Source: Hyparrhenia diplandra (lineage: Eukaryota; Streptophyta; Magnoliopsida; Poales; Poaceae). Taken from it: a stretch of 64,000 nt of DNA. The translations under genes were made by a program, and so were the position numbers. The DNA lies in assembly GCA_015847255.1 (NCBI GenBank), contig JADLZK010001918.1:310001-374000 (forward strand), in the 5' to 3' direction. The notes under the pieces were generated by a model. It was not told the DNA's origin. It was given only the letters and a program-made list of their open reading frames with translations, and made no database searches. Below, piece by piece: positions 31,687 to 42,479 of this stretch; position 1 is the stretch's first letter; every line of letters begins with the position of its first letter.

Positions 31687-33698
31687 ATGGCCGTGGCCGG
31701 ATCGGAAGAAGAGCGATGGAAGAACTGGGTTCTCCACGCGCTGGTGCTACTGAGCTTCGCACTGCAGGTGACGCTCCTCGTGGCGGTGGCATTCCGGCGG
31801 CGCGTGGACTCCAGCTGGCTGAGGGCTTTGGTCTGGTCGGCCTACATGCTGGCCGACTGGACGGCCATCTACGCGCTGGGCCACCTCTCCATGGCAAGCT
31901 GGGCCGGCGAGAACCACCTGATGCTGCTGTGGTCGCCGTTCCTGCTGGTGCACCTCGGCGGGCAGGACAACATCACCGCCTACGCGCTGGAGGACAACCA
32001 GCTCTGGCTGCGGCACCTGCAGGCGCTCGCCGTGCAGGCCTCCGCCGCCGCCTACGTCCTCTACCTGTCCTTCTCCTCGTCCAGCGGCGGTGGAGCCGTG
32101 TCCCGGTTCCGGCAAGCCTCCATCATCCTGTACGTGGTCGGCGTTCTCAAGTACGGGGAGAGAGTGGCGGCCCTCTGGGTCGCCAGCAGAAGCCAGCTGG
32201 GGAACAACTACCGGCGTAAGAAGCGTACATTGGCACTTGTTGTCAGCGACTACACCATTGACTCTGTGATGAAACTGGCCATTGGTCTTGACGGCGAGGC
32301 CAAGAAGGAGAAGGTGCTAGTGCTGCTCGCTCACCTCCGGCTGCACGTCCCCAAGGAGCTCCTCATGGGGCCGGCGCCTTACGACTTCCTTCTTTCCGAG
32401 TCCAATCTAAATGTGCATGGCCTGTACCAGAAGTTGGTCGGGGGCGATGGCGAGGGCGAGGGCGAGGGCGATGTGCTGTACAAGGTGGTCGAGAGGCAGC
32501 TCTCCCTGATGCACGACGTCCTGTACACCAAGACGCCGGTGATTCGGACTTCCTGCCGCGGCTTCTGCGTGCGGATTGCTTCCGGTGCGGGCACCGCAGC
32601 CGCGCGTTCGTGCTGTTCCATCAGGGCCTGATGCAGGCGCTCCTGCGTCCCCAAGAGAATCGTCACTACTGCGGCAATAACCACCACTGCAACAGAGCCG
32701 ATGTCGCCGTCACTTACGTCTTGCAAGTCGGGGCCGTCGTCCTGGAGGCTGTGGCGCTGGTGGCCGCCGTGCGCTCCACCTGGACGGAGATGGGGTTTCC
32801 TCTTTTTAGGATTGCTAAGGCAGCACTAATGCATGCAGCGCCGCCTCTCCTCCTCCGCCGCCGGTGGCAGCCGCACAACAACAACTACTGCTGGTCGGGC
32901 ACCATGGGACAGCAGAACATGCTGGAGCTGTGCGTTGGCAGCAGGTCCAGCAGGTGGAGCAAGGCGGCCAAGCTCATCAGGCTGGAGAGCTGGTGGAACA
33001 CGTTGGCCTACTCGGGCTCCACCAGGGTCACCGAGTGCGTGAAGCGCCTGGTCATGGACCTGGCGGCGGAGCTGAAGCGTTCCAGCTCCGCCAGGTCCGC
33101 CTTCTTCCAGTCCTCCTCGCTGCGACAGGCAAAGCTGGTGCAGGCCCTGCCACATGGACCAGACCAAAACGCGCAGAAACTCTTCTTGATCGGTACCTGC
33201 GACATGGATGAGACCATCCTCGTGTGGCACATTGCCACCAACGTCTACCTCTACCACCGCGGTCAGCAACGCCTCAGCAAGGCCGTCCAGGCGCTCTCCA
33301 ACTACATGCTCTTCATCCTCGCCGCGCGTCCCGGCATGTTGCCTGCCCCCTCTGCTCGCACCAGGTACATGGATGTATGCTACGAACTCACCACCGATCC
33401 TGCCTTTCAGTGCGCCTCACCACAAGAGCTGGCCAACACACTACTCCGATGGGGGAAGCAGACAGTTGATCCAGTATTACGTACGACATTGTACAGTGGA
33501 TGCCGGCTCGGCGCAAACCTGACCGACGCGCCGCCTAATGCTCATGGTCACGACATGTTGGAGATCATCGCCCAAGTGTGGGTGGAGATCCTGTGCTACG
33601 CTGGCCATCGTTGCAGCGGAAACTCTCATGCCGGGCGGCTCAGCAACGGTGGCGAGCTTATGACGATTGCTGCCATTGTCATGGAACACATCAAATAG
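31687..33698 (+). CDS. DUF4220/DUF594 membrane protein, one frameshift
   Basis: A single-exon gene of about 670 codons. Frame 1 runs from MAVAGSEEERWKNWVLHALV to about 32600, then the homologous protein continues in another frame from about 32604 (AFVLFHQGLMQAL) to the stop at 33698. One base is missing near 32600-32604. The N-terminus has several hydrophobic helices (about residues 15-33, 43-65, 115-130, 145-160). The middle has ADWTAIYALGHLS and GGQDNITAYALEDNQLWLRH of DUF4220; the end has MLEIIAQVWVEILCYAGHRC and LSNGGELMTIAAIVMEH of DUF594. The family is large in grasses; its function is unknown. Length and both domains are as expected, so the gene was intact very recently or the shift is a sequence error. 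Confidence 0.88.
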
Positions 33699-34224
33699 GG
33701 CATGTGTACCACAACTTCAGGCTACGTCGGCCCCAGCCGCCCCATCCCCCCCCATTTAAACTGGATCCAGGGAGCTAGAAAAATTCTTAACTGATTATTT
33801 TCTCATACAATTTTCCATGTTATGATAAAATAGTCAAATACCGATATGTAACTTAAATTGTTCTTTGTTATCCTATCCATGCAAACCTCTTGTTGTACCT
33901 TTGATAACAAAGAAAAGGAATTCTGGAGACTTGTAGCTCCCCTTCTGTCTTTTAGAAGTGGATTTGCTTTTTCAGGCAAATGCCTGTGCATTTGGTTTCA
34001 GGGCTTTTGCTACAGTACTCTCGTTACCTGCTAAGAGGTAAGAGTTCAAATAAATCCTAGCCCTTGAATATTAGGAGATATAAAATAATTAATAAAAAGA
34101 AAAATAAATCACGAATTGCTTCCTTTTATTTGCATCTGTAAATGCAATTTGTTTCCTTCTATTGCAATTAACTAACGGATACACACTTCATGGAAAGGCC
34201 CATCGGGCAAGAGATAATTCCGGG
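33699..34224. other. 3' flank of the DUF4220 gene
   Basis: A/T-rich sequence that probably holds the 3' UTR; AATAAA-like signals occur near 34050 and 34080. The minus frame 33803-33991 has no motif. No other gene seen. Confidence 0.4.
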
Positions 34225-34612
34225 GTCCGAAATCAAACTTTCCATGACATGCTATTTTACGTTTTTCTTTTTTTTTAGATTTTAAAATACAACGCAGACG
34301 CTCAACATGCACGCACACTCACCCCTATGAATACACGTAGGCAAAACCCTTCCCCTATGAGCACCTTCGAAGGACTGAGCCAGCAAATCTTGAAGTTTGA
34401 AGTCACCACCGGGGCCTCGCTATCGACGGGACGCCGCCTACCACTTAATGCATAGCGCCGGAAAATCCTGAAATAAATCCCGGGATAAAATGTCGCACCC
34501 GTGATTTGAACCCTAGGTGGGAGCCCCCTAACCAATGGTCTTTACCATTGAGCCATGAGCATTTCGAGTCCGAAATCAAACTTTCCATGACATGCTATTT
34601 TACGTTTTTCTT
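34225..34612 (-). mobile_element. Au-type SINE, copy 2, with 45-bp flanking direct repeats
   Basis: The SINE body is 34270-34567 on the minus strand and shares with copy 1 GCATTAAGTGGTAGGCGGCG, GGTGACTTC, TTCGAAGGTGCTCATAGGGG and GCGTCTGCGTTGTA. Its B box is worn (GGTTCAAATCA). It is flanked by a perfect 45-bp direct repeat (34225-34269 and 34568-34612, starting GTCCGAAATCAAACTTTCC). Target duplications of SINEs are usually under 20 bp, so this one is exceptional. Confidence 0.85.
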
Positions 34613-35135
34613 AATTGGGCATGGTCACGTTACTACAACAAAAAATATGGTACAATACAATCTCACCATGAATTGAATAAGATTTACTTTTTTTTTCATG
34701 TTGAAAATAAAATGAATTCCAATTTCTCGTCACGTTCCAAGAAATAAAATAATTTTTATGAGTCAAATTTTACATTTTTAGTTACGAAACAATGTTACAC
34801 CAGTGTCATTTTACGTTAGGTACATACGTATTAGGAAAGTTAGATTATGCATGCATATTAGATCTAATAGGAAGATATTTTTCCTTATACATCCTATTAC
34901 ATCTTGGGAGGTAATATGTGATAATTGCTATTCAGATCAACGGTTTACAATTATTTGGGTGTACCGTAGCAAAACCCTTGGTTTCAGGCTTGCATGATTG
35001 TATATGTGAAACGTACGAATTCTATCCTTCATATTTGTTTTATCATTCTCACTATCCCTAATTCATGGTTCTTAGCTGATCTCTTACTATTTTTACCATA
35101 TTGGAAAAACAAAGGTGCTTCTATGAGCTGCACTA
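34613..35135. other. AT-rich spacer
   Basis: No gene supported. The plus frame 34803-34997 has no motif and lies in A/T-rich sequence. Confidence 0.35.
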
Positions 35136-35303
35136 ATGTCTGATTTGGATTCACGTAGAGCTGAAGTATTAGGATTTAGGAAGAGCAGCAAGGATCATAC
35201 AGAGACAACTATGTATATTGCAAACAAACAGTTTGTTGAGCTTAAAAAAAAAATCAGCAACACAGCTACAATCTTTTGTCAGAGGTTGAAATTAAAAAGC
35301 TGA
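35136..35303 (+). CDS. Exon-like frame of an unrecognised gene, part 1
   Basis: A 55-residue frame, MSDLDSRRAEVLGFRKSSKD ... FVELKKKISNTATIFCQRLK. Its composition is protein-like and its codon use unlike the A/T-rich surroundings. It may start at the ATG or be an exon entered at the AG of TTCACGTAG (35157). A run of ten A in the middle is a risk for consensus error. It lies on the same strand as the frame at 35643-35999 and may belong to the same gene. No domain is recognised. Confidence 0.35.
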   Translation: MSDLDSRRAEVLGFRKSSKDHTETTMYIANKQFVELKKKISNTATIFCQRLKLKS

Positions 35304-35642
35304 TTATAAGTCTTAGTTTGATCTGACTGTAAGCAGTTTGTCCCTTAACTCACTTGGTAATATATACTTGTCATTTGCTTATTTGGTTTCAAAACTCACA
35401 GGCTCATTTTGTACCTTTAAACCTAAACAAATAAATGATATTTTTTTCTGTTCAACAAGTGTGGCCAGTAAACGTTAACGTGTTGTCTGTCAATCAAAAG
35501 TTACTGTGATAAAATCCTAATTGACATGCAGTTTTGAAAGGCAATCCAAAATGTAATATTCAGTGTAACTATACAATTGACCTATTGTTTAATTAAACAA
35601 AGAATTTAATATCAAGCACAATGCCATTTTTTTTTCTCTTAG

Positions 35643-35999
35643 TTTCAGGCTTCATCAGGCTGGCTTCAGAGGAGAGTACGGTTTCATGTCTTTACTACTG
35701 GGTGTGATAATGATAAGCAAGGCCTGAGCTTACATGTAGATAATATATCAAGTGGTATATTCAACTTTTCTCCTACCATGCAAGGCTTGAGCTTGCATAT
35801 CAAGCGGGATACAAAGTTTGCAGAGATGCTAACAAACACACATGGTATAGGCACAATAATACGCAGATCACTATTGGCTGGTTCTAATGCAGTTTCAGGG
35901 CAGCTTATTTCATTTCATTGTGTGTCTGACCCATTGAGCTCTTTTGGGCTTCATTGCTTTTATTTTGCTTTGATATGTCATAATTTCTCAATGGTTTAG
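35643..35999 (+). CDS. Exon-like frame of an unrecognised gene, part 2
   Basis: A continuous 118-codon frame begins right after a polypyrimidine-AG acceptor (TTTTTTTTTCTCTTAG, ending 35642). It reads FQASSGWLQRRVRFHVFTTG and later HVDNISSGIFNFSPTMQGLS, then HIKRDTKFAEMLTNTHGIGT. QGLSLH(V/I) occurs twice about 25 residues apart, a possible internal repeat. The last 35 residues are hydrophobic and may be read-through into an intron. About 200 bp downstream the 17-kb CACTA element interrupts the locus, so further exons could lie after 53221, but none was recognised there. Function unknown. Confidence 0.4.
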   Translation, partial: FQASSGWLQRRVRFHVFTTGCDNDKQGLSLHVDNISSGIFNFSPTMQGLSLHIKRDTKFAEMLTNTHGIGTIIRRSLLAGSNAVSGQLISFHCVSDPLSSFGLHCFYFALICHNFSMV

Positions 36000-36225
36000 A
36001 AAGGTGTCAAGCACTTGCTTGACAACCATCTGGACAACAAGAACTTTTCAACTAGTAACATTATTTAGTGTTCATCTCAGCCAAGTAAGATGCCTTTCAA
36101 CTAGTAACATTAATTAAGAATGTGCTATTAACCGAATATTTTTATGTTGTGAGAGCTTAAATAATTTTTTTACCTCTAATGTCATTTTAACGCTTACACT
36201 ACTACAGATTCGCTCATCACTACTA

Positions 36226-36653
36226 CACGGTATCACTGCGAAATTTAGTCCACGGTAGCGATGAACCGCGCCCGGCAAAGTTGATGAACCGTCTAGGCGC
36301 GGGACAAACCAGAATCTCCACGGACTCGACCAATACCGGCGGTGAAGATTCATATCTCTACCGGTTTGAATCATTCCCCGGCAAAGTGGTCTTGATGGAC
36401 ATGAGATCACTCGCGGGTTTGAATTAGAACCGATAGCTTATTCGACGATTGACACAACCGGGTTGATTGGAACCGATAGCGATTTGGGAGGGGAAGCAAA
36501 GGAACAAGTAGAACAAAAATCGAAACTGAAGATTAACACGCATCGATTAACAAACGACCGATCCATTAACAAACGACACAAACCAAATTAAACTGTCATA
36601 GAAACTACCGATACAATAAATTAATATAAAAAGAAAGCGGCTGGCCTAATTAA
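36226..36653. repeat. Left subterminal region of CACTA-3
   Basis: A second CACTACTAC lies at 36219. Motifs of the type CGGTAGCGATGAACCG, ACCGGCGGTGA and ACCGGTTTGAAT repeat to about 36480; the rest to 36653 is A/T-rich 3' flank of the first small gene. The minus frame 36114-36410 is incidental. Confidence 0.6.
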
Positions 36654-36912
36654 TTAAGCCTCCTTCTTGGCCTTCTTGGCGCCCGCCCGGCCTTCTTCCT
36701 CGGCCTTCTTGGCGCCATCTCCTCCAGTTGGGCGCGGTATCCTCTCGGCGAGGTTATCGGCCAAGTACTCGATCCGGAGGGCGATGATGGACTTCTCCTC
36801 CAAGTGGTGATTCACCGTTGGCAGGCCAAGTTGGTCGGCCGGGCTGTTGAGCGTGTTATGGGCGGGCGCCGAGGCGATGCAAGATGTACTTCTCCTCCCG
36901 GTCGGCAGCCAT
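36654..36912 (-). pseudogene. Small lysine-tail gene m1 of CACTA-3, frameshifted
   Basis: ATG at 36912 opens MAADREEKYILHRLGARP and stops; in the next frame the homologous text continues with LNSPADQLGLPTVNHHLEEK, EYLADNLAERIPRPTGG and a K/E-rich tail AGAKKAKKEA, stop at 36654. About 86 residues if the one-base shift is ignored. A minus-strand TATA box (TATTTATA, near 37013-37024) lies about 105 bp upstream. Gene m2 has the same layout: MAA start, EE, LEE, AD.LAE, Lys-rich tail. No known domain is recognised. The charged tail could serve in nucleic acid binding or nuclear localisation; that is inference. Confidence 0.5.
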
Positions 36913-37285
36913 GTCGGTCGTCGGTGGCGCCACCGACCCGGCCGTCTTAACTAGAGAGGGGTGTGTTTGGAGAGCGGAGTGTTGGAGAGCGGACCGGAGA
37001 CGGGGGTTATGTACGTATAAATAGGACTCACCGCGGTTTTACAAGGGAACAGATTGAACACAAATGATAGAAAATTAAGATTGACACGTATCATAATAAA
37101 TAATAAACCGATTCAAGGAAACAAGAGAACCCAAATTAACGAAAGATAAAGAGATTGCCATGCAAACAGATTAACCAACCAACTCGAACCATTAGCAAAT
37201 TAACCACCACGGATCATTGTATCTTAATGCATCGGATAAATGAAATTAACATAAACAAATAAAAGAAGGGAACCTAGGCCGCCTT

Positions 37286-37539
37286 CTAGGCCTTCTTGGC
37301 CGCTGGGCCGCCTTCCTTGCCTCGCTTGGCCGCCTTCCCCGGCCGTCTCCTCCGATTTGGCGGTATCCCTCGGCGAGGGTATCGGCCGGAGACTCGACCG
37401 AGGGCGAGAAGTTGGCCCTCTCCTCGAGGGGCGGGTTCACCTTTGGCGGGCCAACGCCGTCGGCCAAGGCCGCTCAGCTTGGTGAGGGCGGCGCGGAGGC
37501 GCCCACGCTTAACTTCGTCTCCTCCCCGGTGGCGGCCAT
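37286..37539 (-). pseudogene. Small lysine-tail gene m2 of CACTA-3, frameshifted
   Basis: ATG at 37539 gives MAATGEETKLSVGASAPPSP and a stop; an adjacent frame gives GVGPPKVNPPLEERANFSPS and ESPADTLAEGYRQIGGDG; the end KRGKEGGPAAKKA stops at 37286. Thus two shifts break about 84 codons. The order of elements equals m1, so m1 and m2 are diverged duplicates. A TATA box (ATTTATAC on the minus strand, 37642-37648) is about 103 bp upstream, and both genes share a CT-rich leader. It is more GC-rich than m1. Confidence 0.5.
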
Positions 37540-37951
37540 GTCGACGATCGTGGGCGGCGGCGAAGTCCGGGCGTTCTGCATGCGTGAGGGGCACGAAAGA
37601 GAAGTTAGTGTTGGATAACGGGAGGGGGGCACGGGACGGGGTATAAATGTGGCGTTCCTAAAAGACGGTTCCTCGGAAAAACATAACCGCCACCGCTACG
37701 CCCAATGGCCGTCTCCTCGGCACTCGACGCCAGTTAATTATTTTCCAAAGGACAAGTTAAGATACAAATCATATTTTAATTTTAATCGCTCTTTGAACTG
37801 AAACGAAAAACAGATTCAGTACGAGAGGGAGCAAACACGGCAATAATATATATAATTTTTATTTTATTAATATATACAAACAAAAAAAATAGAACATATA
37901 ATAAAAATGATAAAAAAAAGAAAAACAAAAGAAAAGAGGAAGGCCGTAGGC

Positions 37952-38416
37952 CTAGTCCTCGCCCTCCTCCTCCTCCTCCTCCGCGCTGGAGTCGCCCTTC
38001 TTGGCCAAGCCCTTGAGGACGATCCCGGCCGGCTACTCCACCTTGGGGGCGTAGTGGTTCATCTTCTCTTCCGGGGGTGGATCGACCCTTGGGAGAAGAC
38101 CATGGCCGTCCGCCGCCTCCTTCAAAGATCCCGAAGGCGGGACGAAGACGATCGAGGGTGAAATCCTCTCGATCACCTCCCGCATGCGGCGGCGAACAGC
38201 AAGGTCATCGGCCGCCGCCTCTAGCGGGTGGCCGAAGGTCCATGCGGCGGCGGTCCCTCTTGGGCGGGACGTGGTCGAGGCGGAGTCGGAGTCGGAGTCG
38301 GAGCCGGGGGACGTCGGCCGCCGGCGCCTCCACCACCGGTTCCTTGCCCTTGGCCTCCGCCGCCTCCATCTCCTCCCCGGTGCGCTTTGTTGGATCCCCG
38401 AGCCCGAGGCAGCCAT
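37952..38416 (-). pseudogene. Small gene m3 of CACTA-3, acidic tail
   Basis: ATG at 38416 gives MAASGSGIQQSA; other frames carry GEEMEAAEAKGKEPVVEAPA, a Ser-Asp repeat (SDSDSDSAS), RRRMREVIERISPSIVFVPP and EEKMNHYAPKVE, then after an in-frame stop AGIVLKGLAKKGDSSAEE and a run of Glu to a stop at 37952. About 150 residues with two or more frame changes. A TATTTAA box near 38494-38500 lies about 80 bp upstream. The MAA start, EE motif, spacing and position after m1 and m2 suggest a related but longer member; the homology is weaker than between m1 and m2. Function unknown. Confidence 0.45.
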
Positions 38417-39481
38417 GGCGTTGAAGAATGCAAAGAGAATGTGGCTGGATGATCGAGAACTGGAATGGATGAACGCCATGATCGAGGGTGTGCTTAAATA
38501 GAGAGTTAGCCGGCCGCTCCACTTCCCCACGATCGAACGCGGCGTCAAAGCAACCGCATGGAATTCACATGATCGCCGGTTGAATTCGCGACGATCTCCG
38601 CTGGCCGCGGCGTTTCCCGTCGCGTGCGGTTGCGCTTTCAATTCTCGGGGCTGCGTTTCCAATGGGCGGGCGACAACAACAAGAGTCTCCACCTTCATTG
38701 ATCACCGTCGGGCCCACACACGAACGGTAGTGATTAACAAATCGGTGAAACAAATAGTTATATCGTAGAAAAATCGATTTATTGAAATCATCAATTTTAT
38801 CTCGGCGTTAATGCATTGAGATTTCAACTAACCCCGTTCGCCGCCACGCATTACACTCCGTATTATAAATTTTCATTTTAATAGTACGTATATAGGTTGC
38901 CGAGTAGGTCATGGCACGTGATACGCCACATTTGCACCCATGAGAATCGTGTTGCTCTAGTCTTCACAACCGGTTACGCTTAATTAAAACCGGTGTCTCT
39001 ACTTCCCATGAGAAAAGGCCGAGCACCTGCTTTGGCTGCGTCGACGGGTTATATCAATGTCATTAATAACACCGCCGGTTGCACTTTCAAAGAGCGGTGT
39101 TATGGAGTATCTTTGCGCCAGTTAAAACTACTCACCGGCGGTATTTTTGCATTGTCAACGGTCGAAACGATGCGCCCGACCGCCGACCCGCACCAATCGG
39201 GAAGGAGCACTATTGCCTCGTTCTCCGTACCACGACCCACGATTGCTTGGTTTATGCCGGTGCCAATTATCCGACACGGTGAACTTCCATGTCACCGGGG
39301 CGGGGTGCCAATTTGAAACCGGCGGTGATCGGTCATTACCACGGCATCCGGCCTATAAAAACGGCTAGTGCGGCCCTTAGGTTTGCAATTCAGTTCTCTT
39401 TGTCCTCTTTCTTGATACTTTGGATCCAGTTGCTCGTTTCTTCTTCCTCGATCTTCTTTGCTACTCTCCACATACATATCT
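38417..39481. promoter_or_regulatory. Divergent promoter region between m3 and p1
   Basis: The minus side has the TATTTAA box of m3 (38494-38500). The plus side has TATAAAAA at 39354-39361, about 120 bp before the p1 ATG, followed by a CT-rich leader (TCTTTGTCCTCTTTC). Between 38980 and 39340 several ACCGGCGGT / CACCGGGGCGG / AAACCGGCGGTGATCGGTC motifs appear, like those in the subterminal regions of the element. Confidence 0.5.
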
Positions 39482-39709
39482 ATGGCTCTCTATGGGAGAA
39501 AGCCCTCCACGCAGATATCATTCTTATGCATCTTAGGCCACCAAAATGGTTCACACACAAGAGGTGCTACAAGAGTCTTATCAAGATTGAGCAGCGTCGA
39601 AGGTTAGAACAATTTGTGAGATTCACGGAGCCATCCGTTTACAGGTGCTTGAGAGGGTGGAGCGCCGGATTTACATGTCCATATGAGAGACATGGCATTC
39701 TCCAGAGAA

Positions 39710-39791
39710 GATCATGTTAATCTATGAAAAATCTGCTTCAATGAAAATCTCCTTTGGTGATCAAAGCAGATTTTCATAAATTAACATGATC
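39710..39791. repeat. Long hairpin inside p1
   Basis: Arms 39710-39738 and 39764-39791 pair almost completely (28-29 bp, ending GATCATGTTAAT and ATTAACATGATC) around a 25-base loop. It would form a stable RNA hairpin in p1 transcripts. It may be a remnant of a small foldback insertion or a small-RNA source. Confidence 0.7.
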
Positions 39792-39950
39792 TTCTGTAAT
39801 GTCTATGCATGCCGTCATTGGATGCAACCACAGCTTGGCCATTACGTATAATTATACGTAAGGCATCCTTGCCGTGGATTCAATGTAAATCCAGAGTTAT
39901 GCCCTCCTTGTAAGATCGAGCACAAGAAACCTCACGAGCACCGATGGGAT

Positions 39951-41619
39951 CGTTGACATTTCTTAACGCAATCAAAGGAAACGGTATAAAACCCATCCCC
40001 AATAAAAGCGCCGAAATGCGCCGCCGACATTCCCCAAGTAAAACCACCATGTCGGTGATCCGAAAGGGATTGTCAACGGGATAGATCTTGCCATCGTAGA
40101 TATTTCATCCGCAGCGCGCGCGGATCTATCATTGTAGCATTTCACCCGGAAGTATTTAGGTATCGTTATTTATATTTTCCCAAAGGAAGGCATGTGATTT
40201 AATAAGCTAGCATGGCATCTCGAATAGAGGAACATGTGTTTGCTTAGACCATATTGTTCATACTTGGGGGTAAGCAATAACAGTTTTTGGATAGTGTGAC
40301 ACACACTTAAGAATCCACCAAAGAAAAGGATAAAGAAAAATAGATAAAGAATAAATGAAAAACCTAATGGAGTAATTCTAATGTATCTAGTCATGGCCAT
40401 ACAAATAAATAGTTAGGATCATATGCAAACCGATTTAATCATGGTTAGGTCTAGGATAACGGGAGACTCCCGGATACCATACGGCCCAATAGGAAGCATT
40501 TACTTAACTCCTACAGCACATACGAACGTGGGGGGATTTCAAGCCGCCTACCCCCTCAACCGTGGCATGCACTCATATCCGCAGGTGTTGTAATACCCGG
40601 GCACCATGTCCGCATATCGAGCACTACTCTTGTCCCCCCCGGGATCCCCACTCGTCGAATGGACAGACTAGAACAAGAGCAAACCCGAAGGAACAACGAA
40701 CCCGATATCCCACCTCTAATCAAGTTAGGCATATGATGATCGATGATGAACCGAGATGAACATGTCAAGATTATGATATGTAAACTATATGCTAGTTCAT
40801 ATACCAACACAAGAACATGAACAAGACTATACTCTAGTTTATAAGTTAGGCCAAGAACATAGATATAAGACTTGCAAATAGAAGAATGCTCCATAGAGAA
40901 GATGTATTACCAAAGCACTTTCTTCTAGGAGACAAGCCCGCCTTGTAGCTCTTCTACTCCAAGTGCTAACCAAGAACTAAGAAGAAGAAAGAAGAAGAAA
41001 AAAAGAAGAAGTAGAAGAAGAGAGAGAGGTAGAGGTGGTAGAGAGAGAGAGATTCTTTGGTTTGTCGGACTCCAAGTGGTGTGTGTTGAGAGAGGGAGAG
41101 AGGGGGGCCTACTTATACACTTGGAGGAGGGGCCTAAGTGCTAATTTACACCAAAACTGACTGGTAAACCTTCCTAATCTGAGCAAACCGACAAACCAAG
41201 GGCGGAATCCCCATTTGGTAGGTGCACAAACCGCCGCCCCGAGGCTGGGCCGAAACCGCCTCGGGGAGGGTGCGGTCGCACCAGTGGTGCGCGGCGCACC
41301 CTCAGCCGGCTTCGGCCCGCCCGGTCTTGGTGGGGTGTCGTCTTCCGCCCCGAAAAGTTGTGGGCCGGGCTTGGATCGCCCGTTTTGATGTTTTGGGTCG
41401 ATTTGCTCTCGGGCTTGAGTTTTGCAATAATGCGCTTTCCGGATGGCGTACTTTTGGTCGATTTTCCACTTGCTTTTATTATAAATCTGCAAAATAAAAT
41501 TTTAGACACTACAAGTGGAATTTATTAGTGATAAATGCATATGAGTATAAAAGGTATAGTTTTACTCCCTTTATGGTAGTAAGTTGATGGGAAAAATATG
41601 TCGTTAGTGACCATCAACA
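39951..41619 (-). repeat. Gypsy 3' LTR (left)
   Basis: Ends CATCAACA; the first base at 39951 is C where the other LTR has T. Compared with the right LTR there is a deletion near 40535 (about 19 bp) and many single-base indels. On the minus strand TATAAGTA (near 41110) may be the promoter, followed by a CT-rich stretch. A minus frame (40556-40894) starting MEHSSICKSYIYVLGL is shared by both LTRs but has no recognised role. Confidence 0.85.
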
Positions 41620-42479
41620 AACTCCCCAAGCTTACCCTTTGCGGCGCCCTCGAGCAAAAAGAGATAAGTACTTGGTTGTTGATCAGGAGTTACTACTATG
41701 CCGATTACATTTCACAAGTGCCGGGGTTATAATAAGATTTTCTACTAGAGTTTGAATAAAATGGCACATCTTTTTCCCACCCTTTATTACCTTTCATCGT
41801 AGCGGGGCTTTTCACTTTTTTCTCAAAGCCTTGGGCGGTTGCTAGATAGAACGGTTATAACAGAGGTGCTTATCATTCATCCTTTTGATCAACTTTTTAT
41901 CAGGGATTTTATTTATTTAGATAATATTTGTTTTTCGAGAAAGCATGGGCTTTATTGCCTTTTTTTTTTGGAGAGGTGGGCTCGCTCGCCCTCGACTTTT
42001 TGTCTTTATTTCCTCTCTTTTCCCTTTTTTTTCTCTTTTTTTTTTTTAGAGATGTGGGCTCTACTCGCCCTCATTAATTTGTCCATTTTTCATCTCATTT
42101 TTTTGTTTTTAGCATAGCCCATATCATTTCTCTCTTTTTTTTTCAAAGTAGATTCCGGATGTCAAGTTTCTCTTTCGGATGAAGTCATAGCAAATCCATT
42201 TGTACCATATCATACTTGGCAACAACTTAGACTAGATAGAGCCTATACAACCCACATGAATCGGGTTTTTCAGGGATGAGTTTTTAGAATTAGCCACTAA
42301 ATCCAAACTTTAGAGAAATTCGAATTATAAACTAGGCAATGGCAAAACATAAGACAGAGCAACTATTCATCATTTCAACAAGGGACTAAGACTAAATATT
42401 TTTATAGCTCATATATATAAACATTAAGGCACAAAGAAGAGCTACTTATTCTATTTTTTTTTTAGTTTAGTTTTTTTAA
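41620..42479 (-). other. Gypsy 3' non-coding region with purine-rich runs
   Basis: On the minus strand purine-rich, with GAGGGCGAG(T/C)(A/G)GAGCCCAC occurring twice (near 41975-41992 and 42058-42075), and long A-runs. The PPT is next to the LTR at 41620-41640. No reverse transcriptase motif is seen. Confidence 0.5.

Noticed and set aside
31625..32219. Antisense and shifted frames over the DUF4220 gene, up to 193 codons
   Set aside because: GC-rich codon usage opens several frames; only frame 1 and then frame 3 show DUF4220/DUF594 sequence.
40556..40894. A 112-codon minus frame conserved in both Gypsy LTRs
   Set aside because: Conservation follows from LTR identity. No motif; the second copy diverges after a frameshift.
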